NCBI RefSeq assembly: GCF_009769165.1
Contig: NZ_CP043476.1
Coordinates: 434,001-498,000, forward strand
From: Xanthomonas hyacinthi
Lineage (GTDB): Bacteria; Pseudomonadota; Gammaproteobacteria; Xanthomonadales; Xanthomonadaceae
Length of the DNA stretch: 64,000 nt
Reading direction: 5' to 3'
Of the stretch, positions 56,232-64,000 are shown in pieces. A program made the translations under genes and the position numbers. How positions within the stretch are numbered: the first letter of the stretch is position 1; the number at the start of each line of letters is the position of its first letter. The notes under the pieces were generated by a model, which was not told where the DNA came from, did no database searches, and saw nothing but the letters and a program-made list of their open reading frames with translations.

Positions 56232-58655
56232 TCATGCGCTCGCGGCCGGGATCAACCAGCCGCCGAACAGCGGCCCGGCGGTATCGCCGTGCTGCGGCTC
56301 GATGCGGAAGGTCAGTTGCGTGGCGCCGGTCAGCGCCGGCGGCAACGGGTAATCGCGATCGACGAAGTCGACGACCTGGCTGCGGTCCACCTGCACTTCC
56401 ACCGCCAGCTTGCCGTCGATCAGGATATTGAAGCGGCCCTTGTCGCTGCCCCAGAAGCGCAGGCGCAACGCCAGCGGCTGCGCGCTGCCTTTCATCTGGA
56501 ATTCGACGAAGCCCTTGCCGCGCACGTCGCGGCATTGCTGGCGGCGGTAGGCGCCGCCGAAGGAGGTGTCGCTGCGCAGCTTGTGCGCCTGCTCGGAAGC
56601 ATCGTCGCCGAACTGGATCATGTCCACCGCGCTGGCCTGCAGCGCGGCGCGCTCGGCCTGCTGGCGCGCGCGCCGTGCCGCTTCCTGCGCCCACTGCGCC
56701 GGCGCCAGGCGCTTGAAGTACAGCGCGCTGCGGCGTTCGTACTGCGCGTAGAACGGCACGAAGGTCAGCCCCGGCGGCTGCGTGGCGGCGGCCAGGAAGT
56801 GCCCGGGCTGCGGCAATTCGGCGAACCCTGCCAATGGATCGGCCGCGGCCACCAGCGCCGGGTCCGGCGCATCGTAGGGATCGGCGACCGGGCCGAGATC
56901 GGCGGCCAGCGCCAGCGGACCGCGCATCACCACCACCGTGTCGGCGTCGCCGGCGGCATGCTCCAGGCGCAGCGGCATCGCCAGGTCCAGTTCGATCACG
57001 TCGCCGCTGCGCCACTGCCGCTCCAGCGCCAGGTAGCCGTCGGCGGCCGTGCCGCGCTGGGCCTTGCCGTTGACGCGCAGCGTGTAGCCGCCCTGGCACC
57101 AGGCCGGCAGCCGCAGCAGCAGGCGTCGCGGCGTGCGCGCGCCGGCGCGGCGCAGTTGCAGCCGCACCTTGCCGTTGTCCGGCACGCCGCTGTCCAGCTC
57201 CAGCGCCAGGTCGCGCTCGGGCCAGTCCAGGGTCGAGGGGATGTACAGGTTGACGTAGAGCGACGCCGCGTCCTGCCAATAGATCGAGTCGCCGAACTGC
57301 GCGTGCGCCTCCATGCCGCTGCCGACGCAGCACCAGAACGAATCGAACTTGTCGGAGTAGCCGCGCTCGCCGCCGCTGATCATCGGCGTCATGTAGGTGA
57401 ACATGCCGGTGGCCGGATGCTGCGCGGCCATCGTGTGGTTGTGCAGGGTGCGCTCGTAGTAGTCGAAATAGCGCGCCTGCGGCGTCCACTGGTACAGGTG
57501 CCGGGTCAGCTTGAGCATGTTGTAGCTGTTGCAGTGCTCGCAGGTCTGCTCGGTCAGGAACGCGGCGATGGTGTCCGGTTCCTGGAAATACTCGCGGTCG
57601 GCATTGCCGCCGATGACGTAGCTGTAGTGGCCGGTCACCGTCTCCCAGAAGAAACGCGCCGCCGCCGCCGCGTCGGCATCGCCGGCGACCTCGAACTGGC
57701 GTGCCTCGCCGATGAACTTGGGCACCTGGGTATTGGCATGGATGTGCGGCAGTTCGTCGCGGCCGGCCGCGGCCGGATCGATCACCTTCTCGTGCCGCAG
57801 GCGCTTGCCCAGCGCCACCCAGCGCTGATCGCCGGTGCGTGCGCCCAGTTCGATGTAGGATTCGTTGAGGCCGCCGAACTCGGTGTCCAGCAGGGTCTGC
57901 ATCTGCGCGTGGTCGAGCGCGTCGAACACGCCGCCGAGATAGCCGGCCAGCGGCAGCAGCACCTGCAACGCCTGCGCGTTGCCCGCCAGTTCATGCGCAT
58001 CGAGCAGGCCGGCGAACAGCTTGTGCACCGTGTACAGCGGCGACCAGCTGCCGTTGAGATTGAACTTGCTGCCCTTGATGACGCCGCGGCGCACCTCTTC
58101 GAACACCAGCTTGCCGCTGTCGATGGCGCCCTTGTCGTTCTTGCGGGTGAGCCCGCCGACGTAGCCGTCCGGATCGCGCGCCTGCGCGCGCGCCAGTTCG
58201 GCGACGATGTAGTCGATGCGCTGGCGCAGCGCCGCAGCGCGGGTCTGCGCATGCATCTTGGCCAGCGCGCTGAGGTAGTGGCCGAGCGTGTGCCCGGCGA
58301 TGGTGTCGCCCTCCCAGCCGCCGTAGACCTCGCCCTTGGGCGGCAGTCCGGCGTATTGCAGGAAGTTGTGCAGCAGGCGGTCCGGCTCCAGTTCCAGCAG
58401 GTAGCGGCGATTGGTCTGCAGCGAATCCAGGAACAGCGACGGTTTGAGCGTGACCTGCCGCAGCGGCAGCGCCTGCACGCGGCCGGCGCTGGAGGCGGCG
58501 GCGTCCAGCGGGAAGCGCAGCAGGCCCGCGGCCACGGCCAATGCGCTCCATTGCAGGAAACGGCGCCGCGATGGATCCAGCGCCGCCACATCGGCGTCCG
58601 CGGACGCGGTGCGCGCGCAGTGCGCGGTGTGGACGTGTCCGCAACGCGCGCTCAT
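56232..58655 (-). CDS. Beta-L-arabinofuranosidase (GH127/GH146, DUF1680 superfamily)
   Basis: An 807-residue exported enzyme. The ATG at 58655 starts a leader with a twin-arginine motif (SRRRFLQWSALAVAAGLL), so the folded, metal-bearing protein would go through the Tat system. The (alpha/alpha)6 barrel has the family's LLHNFLQYAGLPPKG and GGWEGDTIAGHTLGHYL regions. The Zn-cysteine active site is visible as TEQTCEHCNSYNMLKL and FWCCVGSGMEAHA (about residue 441). Its length and C-terminal beta domains fit the longer, GH146-like members as well as GH127. These enzymes release beta-L-arabinofuranose from extensin-type hydroxyproline-linked arabinans or pectic side chains. The exact branch was not determined. 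It precedes the alpha-galactosidase on the same strand. Confidence 0.85.
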   Translation of the reverse strand: MSARCGHVHTAHCARTASADADVAALDPSRRRFLQWSALAVAAGLLRFPLDAAASSAGRVQALPLRQVTLKPSLFLDSLQTNRRYLLELEPDRLLHNFLQYAGLPPKGEVYGGWEGDTIAGHTLGHYLSALAKMHAQTRAAALRQRIDYIVAELARAQARDPDGYVGGLTRKNDKGAIDSGKLVFEEVRRGVIKGSKFNLNGSWSPLYTVHKLFAGLLDAHELAGNAQALQVLLPLAGYLGGVFDALDHAQMQTLLDTEFGGLNESYIELGARTGDQRWVALGKRLRHEKVIDPAAAGRDELPHIHANTQVPKFIGEARQFEVAGDADAAAAARFFWETVTGHYSYVIGGNADREYFQEPDTIAAFLTEQTCEHCNSYNMLKLTRHLYQWTPQARYFDYYERTLHNHTMAAQHPATGMFTYMTPMISGGERGYSDKFDSFWCCVGSGMEAHAQFGDSIYWQDAASLYVNLYIPSTLDWPERDLALELDSGVPDNGKVRLQLRRAGARTPRRLLLRLPAWCQGGYTLRVNGKAQRGTAADGYLALERQWRSGDVIELDLAMPLRLEHAAGDADTVVVMRGPLALAADLGPVADPYDAPDPALVAAADPLAGFAELPQPGHFLAAATQPPGLTFVPFYAQYERRSALYFKRLAPAQWAQEAARRARQQAERAALQASAVDMIQFGDDASEQAHKLRSDTSFGGAYRRQQCRDVRGKGFVEFQMKGSAQPLALRLRFWGSDKGRFNILIDGKLAVEVQVDRSQVVDFVDRDYPLPPALTGATQLTFRIEPQHGDTAGPLFGGWLIPAASA

Positions 58656-58862
58656 CGGGCACCGCGCGAGTGGATGGCCACCAGGAACCGAGGGGAAACG
58701 CGAGACGGCATTGCGTGCTCCTTTGCACTTGGCGGCGGCAGGCGCAGGCCCGACCGCGGCCACGAACGGGCGGCCTGTCGCCACTGTGTCATCGATACGT
58801 CATCGCGTCTTGTCGCCACGGCCTCGCAGACATGCGGATTTGCGCCGAATCGCACCCGTTTC

Positions 58863-61800
58863 TCACAGCGCCAGGCGGATCCCGCCGTAGTACATGCGAC
58901 CGATCACGTCGTACACGCCGGCGTGATAGCCCAGTTCGAAATTGGCGCCGCCCGCCTCCGCCCCCGGCACCCGCGGCGGCGCGCGATCGAACAGGTTGCT
59001 GACCCCGCCGAACAGCTCCAGTCCCGACTTGAGCCGGTAGTAGCCGGACACGTCGCTGTAGAACACGTTGCCGGTCCACACCTTCTGGTAGTCGGTGTCG
59101 GTGATCTCGGTGCTGTTGCGCATCTTGGAGAAGTGCCGCAGCGACCAGGTCGCGCCGGCATGCGCATTGGACCAGGTGCTGCGCAGCACGCCCTTCCAGG
59201 ACGGCGAGCCGAACACGCCGGCGAAACGGGTGACCTCGTCCGGCTGGTCCGGATCCAGCGTGTAGTCCTGGCGGATCAGGTGCGTGTAGTTCAGGTCGAA
59301 CGACAGCGCGCCGGCATTCTGGCCCCAGCGCTCGGCCAGGTCGTAGCGGTACTGCGCGGCGAAGTCGACGCCGCGGGTCAGGTAGCGCGACAGGTTGAGC
59401 TTCTGCGTGACCACGTTGAGCAGGTTGCCGTCGGCGTCGCGACTGACGAAGGAGCAGAACTGGTTGTCCAGGGTCGGCGCGTCCACGCACTTGTTGATGA
59501 TGGTCTGCGCCGGGAACGAATCGATCGCCCCGCGCAGATCGATATTGTAGTAGTCCACCGACAGCGAGACGTCGCGCAGGAAGCGCGGCCGCAGCACCAC
59601 GCCGATGGTCCGGGTCTTGGCGGTCTCGTTGCCCAGCTCCAGGTTGCCCTTGGTGATGATGTCGCGGTACAGCCAGTAGGTGCTCTTGTCGGAGGGATTG
59701 AGCTGCGCGCAGTTGGCCGCGGTGTACTGGCTGCGGTCGGTGCGGTAGTTCAAATTGTAGGTGTTGCACGGATCGGTGATCCACAGCCCGCCGATGCTGC
59801 TGGCGGTGTACAGTTCGCCGATGTTGGGCGCGCGCACCGCCTTGCCGTAGGTGCCGCGCAGGGTGATGTCGCGGATCGGCGACCAGTCGATGCCGAACTT
59901 GTTGGTGACGGTGCGGCCGGCAGTGTTGTAATCGGACACGCGCACCGCCGCATCCACTGCCAGGCGCTCGGCAAAGGGCTTGCCCGCCAGTAGCGGCAGA
60001 TGCAGTTCGCTATACACCTCCTTGACGTCGTACTGCCCGCTCAGTGGCAGCTGGGTAGTGCCCAGCATGGCGTCGTAGGCCGGGTTGGCCGGATCGTACT
60101 GGGCGATCGTCCCGATGTCGTTGCGCTCCTTGCGGTACTCCCCGCCGAACACGATCTGCACCTCGCCGCCGGGCAGGTCGAAGATGCCGCCGGACGCATA
60201 GGCCGACAGCACCTGCTGGGTCAGCGTGGTGGTGGCCCAGTCCGTGTCGTAGCGGAGGTAGCCGATCTCCTGCGTGGTCAGCCGCTTGAACGGATTCAAC
60301 GGCACGCAGCCGTTGCCAGGATCGCTGAGCGTGCTGCGGCAGACCGCGCTGCCGTCGGCGGCGGCGGTGGAATCGACCGCCAGGTAATAGCGGGGATAGG
60401 CCACCGTATCGATGTCGCGGTTGCGCTGCCGGGTGCGGCCGTAGGAGTAGTACGCCGAATAGTTCCAGGCGCGCGCGCCCAGGCTGAAATCGCCTTCCAC
60501 GCCGACCACGCCCTGCAACAACTGGCGCCGATATTCGCTGTGGCCCTGCCCCAGCTCCGCGTCGAAGTGCCGCGCGAAGTAGACCCCGTCGGTGATCGTG
60601 CCGCCGTTGGCCGCGCGCATCTCGTCGGTGATGAACGGGCTGTCGGCCGGCACCGCCTCGCTGCCGAACGCGCTCAGCGCGCGCCAGGCCGATTGCGATT
60701 GGTTCTGCGAGTAGCCGAGGTTGACGAACAGGCGCAGGCTGTCGCCGACATCGAAGTTGAACGTGGCGCGGCTGGAGAAGCGGTCCGACGGCACCGACAG
60801 ATAATACGAGTCGTAGCGGCCGCCGTACTCGCCGCCGTCGCTGAGCAGGCTGCCCAGCGCGTCGGTTGGATTGGCCAGGCTCACCGTCCCGGCGTTGACG
60901 TAGCCGCCCGGGCCGAGCACAGGGTCGCGCAGCTGGCCATCGGCGGTCATCGCGTAGTGGCGTCCGCCCAGGATCAGCTGCGCGTCCTCGGCGTTGTTGA
61001 TGTTGCGGTTGTTGTCGGAGATCCAGTAGCGCTGGTTGCGGTTGTTGCGCGTGTACATCGGGTAGCCGCTGGCGGTCCACGGCCGGTCCTGGCCGGAGAC
61101 CGCGTCGGGTTCGCGCTCGTAGAAGCCGTAGACGGTGAGGTTGCCGCGGTTGTCGGCGAAGTTGTGCCCGAACAGCGCATCGACGCTGCTGCTGCGCATG
61201 TCGCCGCGGCTGGAGATGCCGTAGCGCGCGCTGGCGTCCAGGCCCTGGAAATCCTTCTTCAGGATGAAGTTGGCCACGCCGGTGACCGCGTCGGCGCCGT
61301 ACAGCGCCGAGGCGCCGCCGGTGATGACTTCCACCCGTTCGACCAGGCTGGAAGGAATATTGCTCACGTCCACCGCCGAGGTGCCCGGGATCGCCGGCAC
61401 CTGGCGGCGGCCGTCGACCAGCACCAGGGTGCGCTGGGTGCCCATGCCGCGCAGGTCCAGCGCGTTGATGCCGGGATTGCCGGCCAGGTTGCTGGTCTGG
61501 CTGGTCTGGGTCAGCGCCAGGCTCGGCAGTTGATTGACCACGTCGGCGATCTCGGTATAGCCGGCCGCGCGGATCTGCTCGGCGCCAATCACGGTCAGCG
61601 GCGTGGGGCCGTCCAGCGCATCGTTGCGGCGGATGCGCGAACCGGTGACGACCACGCTGTCCAGGGTCTTGGCGTCGGCGGCGCTGTCGCTGCCATCGGC
61701 GGCCGCGGTGGCGGTATCGCGCACGGTGGCCGCCTCCTGCGCCGCCGCCGGCAACGCCGCGAGCAGCGCCATGCCGATCGCAGCGCACAGCAGCGTGCGC

Positions 61801-61865
61801 CCGTGTCCGCGTCGATCGCGACAGGCGGAGGCCGGAGGTGGGGAAGGCAAGCGAACGTCGCGCAT
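58863..61865 (-). CDS. TonB-dependent receptor upstream of the arabinofuranosidase
   Basis: A 1000-residue TonB-dependent receptor. The ATG at 61865 gives a basic leader and signal peptide (RGHGRTLLCAAIGMALLAAL, cleavage near AAAQE). The TonB box is LDSVVVTGSR. The plug has GPTPLTVIGAEQIRAAGYTE, TSQTSNLAGNPGINALDLRG and GGASALYGADAVTGVANFIL, and the barrel is large with many Asn/Arg-rich loops. It belongs to the long-barrel carbohydrate-type TBDR class like the one at 51077. It lies 207 bases from the arabinofuranosidase gene on the same strand and is likely part of the same uptake locus. A cluster of short repeats lies in its upstream region. Confidence 0.92.
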   Translation of the reverse strand: MRDVRLPSPPPASACRDRRGHGRTLLCAAIGMALLAALPAAAQEAATVRDTATAAADGSDSAADAKTLDSVVVTGSRIRRNDALDGPTPLTVIGAEQIRAAGYTEIADVVNQLPSLALTQTSQTSNLAGNPGINALDLRGMGTQRTLVLVDGRRQVPAIPGTSAVDVSNIPSSLVERVEVITGGASALYGADAVTGVANFILKKDFQGLDASARYGISSRGDMRSSSVDALFGHNFADNRGNLTVYGFYEREPDAVSGQDRPWTASGYPMYTRNNRNQRYWISDNNRNINNAEDAQLILGGRHYAMTADGQLRDPVLGPGGYVNAGTVSLANPTDALGSLLSDGGEYGGRYDSYYLSVPSDRFSSRATFNFDVGDSLRLFVNLGYSQNQSQSAWRALSAFGSEAVPADSPFITDEMRAANGGTITDGVYFARHFDAELGQGHSEYRRQLLQGVVGVEGDFSLGARAWNYSAYYSYGRTRQRNRDIDTVAYPRYYLAVDSTAAADGSAVCRSTLSDPGNGCVPLNPFKRLTTQEIGYLRYDTDWATTTLTQQVLSAYASGGIFDLPGGEVQIVFGGEYRKERNDIGTIAQYDPANPAYDAMLGTTQLPLSGQYDVKEVYSELHLPLLAGKPFAERLAVDAAVRVSDYNTAGRTVTNKFGIDWSPIRDITLRGTYGKAVRAPNIGELYTASSIGGLWITDPCNTYNLNYRTDRSQYTAANCAQLNPSDKSTYWLYRDIITKGNLELGNETAKTRTIGVVLRPRFLRDVSLSVDYYNIDLRGAIDSFPAQTIINKCVDAPTLDNQFCSFVSRDADGNLLNVVTQKLNLSRYLTRGVDFAAQYRYDLAERWGQNAGALSFDLNYTHLIRQDYTLDPDQPDEVTRFAGVFGSPSWKGVLRSTWSNAHAGATWSLRHFSKMRNSTEITDTDYQKVWTGNVFYSDVSGYYRLKSGLELFGGVSNLFDRAPPRVPGAEAGGANFELGYHAGVYDVIGRMYYGGIRLAL

Positions 61866-62240
61866 GGGCTGTCTCTCGGTTGAGCGGCCTGCACGCAAAT
61901 CCAGGCCGCACGACGCCGCGCCCTCGCTGCGCACGGCAACGAGAACCCGCATCGATCGATGGAGGCCGTGCATCCCCGCACGGCGCAGAATGCGGTGCGC
62001 GTGTTGCGCATCGGAAAACCGTTGCGCATCTCTGCGCCCCGAGGAACCGTTGCGCGCCTCCGCACCCCGGAAAACCTGTTGCGCGTCGCCACGCACCGCA
62101 ACTGCAGAGTTTCACGTCGACCGGGCCAGCGTCTTGTGGAAAAACGTCGCCTTTGACGTGGAAATTTGTCGATATGTTGCGATGGATCGCAGCGATTGCC
62201 GCACGCCGCGCGCCACCTCACGCAGGCACGCGCGCAAACC
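61866..62240. other. Upstream region of the receptor at 58863
   Basis: No gene is supported. A repeated GTTGCGC motif occupies 62003-62084 (listed separately). The first half carries the receptor's leader region. Confidence 0.5.
62003..62084. repeat. Imperfect tandem repeat with GTTGCGC core
   Basis: GTTGCGC starts at 62003, 62021, 62049 and 62078. Spacings are 18, 28 and 29 bases, and three units end with GGAAAACC or GGAACC. It lies 140-220 bases before the receptor ATG on the opposite strand sense. Confidence 0.6.
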
Positions 62241-64000
62241 TCAGTGCGCGACAGGCGCCGATGCCGCCGCTTGCCGGTTCCAGTCCGGCGTCGGTGCCTG
62301 CTGCAGCCAGCGCACGAAGAAGTCCGCCAACCGGCGCCGGCCGTAGTCGCCGCCGGCGCCATGGTCGCCGCCGGGCACCACCAGCAGATCGAAGTCCTTG
62401 CCGGCCTTGATCAGCCGATCGGCGACCTGCAAGGTGCTGGCCGGATCCACGTTCCGATCCATGTCGCCGGTCACCAGCAGCAGATGCCCTTGCAGGCGCC
62501 AGGCGTTGTCGACATTGGACGAAGCCGAATACCACGGCCCGACCGGCCAGCCCATCCATTGCTCGTTCCACCAGATCTTGTCCATGCGGTTGTCGTGGCA
62601 GCCGGAATTGGCCACCGCGGCGACGTAGAACTCCGGATGGAACAGCAAGCCGCCGAGCGCGCTCTGGCCACCGGCGGAGCTGCCGTAGATGCCCACGCCC
62701 TGCTCGATCGCGTACCACGGATACTGCGCCGCCGCCGCGCGGTGCCAGGCGATGCGATCGGGGAACCCGGCGTCCTTGAGGTTGCGCCAGGCCACGTCGT
62801 GGAACGCGCGCGAACGGTTGTTGGTGCCCATGCCGTCGATCTGCGCCACGGCGAAGCCGAGCGCGGTCAGCGCCGGCACGCGCGCGCTGAAGGTCTTGGG
62901 CACGAACGCGCCGTGCGGCCCGGCGTAGATGTTCTCGACCACGCGGTAGCGCTGCCCGTCGGCTTGCGCCTGCGGCCGATGGATCACGCCCCAGATCTCG
63001 GTCTTGCCGTCGCGGCCGGGCGCGTGGAACGGCAGCGGCGGCACCCAGCCGGCCGCGCGCAGCCGGCTCAGGTCGGTGCGCTCGACCTGCCGCGCCAGCG
63101 CCCCGTCGTCGCTGCGGCGCAGTTCCAGCACCGGCCCCAGGTCCACCCGCGAATACAGGTCGAGCAGCCAGCGTCCGTCGGGCGACAGCACGACTTCATG
63201 GTCGGCCTGCGCCGGGGTCAGCGCGGTCAGCTCGCTGCCGTCCAGGCCGATGCGATAGGCGTGACGGTAGTAGGGATCCTCGCCGGGCGTCATGCCCGAG
63301 GCGATGAAGTAGATCTGTTGCGCGGCCTCGTCCACGCGCTCGACCTTGCGCACCACCCACTCGCCGCGGGTGACCTGGCGCGGCGCACCGCCGCTGCGCG
63401 TGGCGTACAGGTACAGCTGCTCCCAGCCGTCGCGCTCGGAGGCCCACAGGGTGCGCGCGCCATCGGCGAAATCGTGGCGATAGCGTTTGCCACCGCCTTC
63501 GTGGGTGCCGCTGAGATTGGAATACTCGATGAAGGTCGGCGAGGTTTCCTCGATCAGGGCGCGCGCCTGCGCGCTGCGCCCATCCGCCTCGATGACGCGA
63601 TAGCGCTGGTGGCCGCGTTCGTTGTACTCGAAGGTGAAGCCGCTGCCGTCGCTGCGCCACTGCGGCCAGCTCAGCGCGAACGCATTCGGGAACAGCCCTG
63701 CCGGCACTGCCTTTGCCTGCCGCGAGGCCAGGTCGAACAGCACCGGCTGCAGCACCGGCAGCGGATCGCCGGGCTTGGCGTAGATCTGCTGGTGCAGCTT
63801 GGGCTGCAACTGGTCCGGCGGCGCCGACTCGATGTAGTGCACCGTGCGCAGCGGTGCCGGCTTGATGCGGTAGGCGACCAGCCGGGTCGAATCCGGCGAC
63901 CAGGCGAGGCTGTCCGCCGCGTAGTACTCGGCGGCGCTGCCATCGCGGCTGAGCGCGACCGGGGTGCCGCCGCCGGCCGGCGCGACCACCACGTTGCCGG
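62241..64000 (-). CDS. S9-family (DPP4/prolyl oligopeptidase-type) serine peptidase, N-terminus beyond the window
   Basis: The C-terminal 583 or so residues of a serine peptidase; the start lies right of base 64000. The beta-propeller (DPPIV_N-like) part is seen from SLAWSPDSTRLVAYR to VVLSPDGRWLLDLYS. The alpha/beta-hydrolase domain has the nucleophile in GIYGSSAGGQSALGG, the acidic residue in LLLVTGDMDRNVDPAST and the histidine in VVPGGDHGAGG. S9 peptidases cut after proline in short peptides, as do DPP4 enzymes, or are broader oligopeptidases. The upstream gene cannot be seen. It lies next to receptors and glycosidases of the plant-wall block and may act on proline-rich peptides from them. 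Confidence 0.87.
   Translation of the reverse strand, partial: GNVVVAPAGGGTPVALSRDGSAAEYYAADSLAWSPDSTRLVAYRIKPAPLRTVHYIESAPPDQLQPKLHQQIYAKPGDPLPVLQPVLFDLASRQAKAVPAGLFPNAFALSWPQWRSDGSGFTFEYNERGHQRYRVIEADGRSAQARALIEETSPTFIEYSNLSGTHEGGGKRYRHDFADGARTLWASERDGWEQLYLYATRSGGAPRQVTRGEWVVRKVERVDEAAQQIYFIASGMTPGEDPYYRHAYRIGLDGSELTALTPAQADHEVVLSPDGRWLLDLYSRVDLGPVLELRRSDDGALARQVERTDLSRLRAAGWVPPLPFHAPGRDGKTEIWGVIHRPQAQADGQRYRVVENIYAGPHGAFVPKTFSARVPALTALGFAVAQIDGMGTNNRSRAFHDVAWRNLKDAGFPDRIAWHRAAAAQYPWYAIEQGVGIYGSSAGGQSALGGLLFHPEFYVAAVANSGCHDNRMDKIWWNEQWMGWPVGPWYSASSNVDNAWRLQGHLLLVTGDMDRNVDPASTLQVADRLIKAGKDFDLLVVPGGDHGAGGDYGRRRLADFFVRWLQQAPTPDWNRQAAASAPVAH

Overview
The window looks like a chromosomal segment of a plant-associated Xanthomonas. 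The reasons are very GC-rich coding sequence, seven TonB-dependent receptors (TBDRs) in 64 kb, a xanthoferrin/vibrioferrin-type siderophore operon under a Fur box, a decayed type IV secretion effector with the Xanthomonas C-terminal XVIPCD-type tail, IS30-family remnants, and one gene behind a canonical plant-inducible promoter (PIP) box. No rRNA, tRNA or CRISPR array was seen.

Layout. 1-680: start of a YheS-type ABC-F ATPase, cut by the window edge. 961-12308: three closely related TBDRs in one orientation; between the second and third, on the other strand, lies a broken effector/immunity pair (lipase X-Tfe and ankyrin lipoprotein X-Tfi). 12649-16937: a small secreted protein, an orphan MASE1 sensor and a YbaL-type cation/proton antiporter. 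17063-27433: a Fur box followed by seven same-strand genes: SbnG-like citrate synthase candidate, receptor xsuA, ATP-grasp ligase, NIS synthetase, MFS exporter, second NIS synthetase and PLP decarboxylase. Their order matches pvsABCDE and most junctions overlap, so they should build, export and re-import a citrate-based siderophore. 27430-40795: mostly housekeeping and small accessory genes (fsr with a divergent AraC regulator, psiF, fatty acid hydroxylase, metY, an RHH/membrane-protein pair, clpB with a sigma-32 promoter, a GST, DUF3014, an NCS2-type permease, GNAT, DUF3574 lipoprotein). 41030-43468: a fourth receptor of the first group.

43469-46630 is an accessory island: an internally deleted IS30 element with both terminal inverted repeats, a lower-GC DHA2-type MFS transporter, a second IS30 transposase relic, then a PIP-box-driven gene for an unrecognised Ser-rich protein with an AT-rich coiled-coil tail. 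That protein is a strong candidate for an undescribed type III effector.

47036-50794: a lipoprotein, rsmD-coaD and htpG (sigma-32 promoter, strong terminator). 51077-64000: a minus-strand block of S9 prolyl-type peptidase (cut by the window end), TBDR, beta-L-arabinofuranosidase (GH127/GH146), GH27 alpha-galactosidase and TBDR. These activities match the linkages of plant extensin-type hydroxyproline-rich glycoproteins or arabinose-rich pectin, so the block looks like a plant cell-wall uptake locus.
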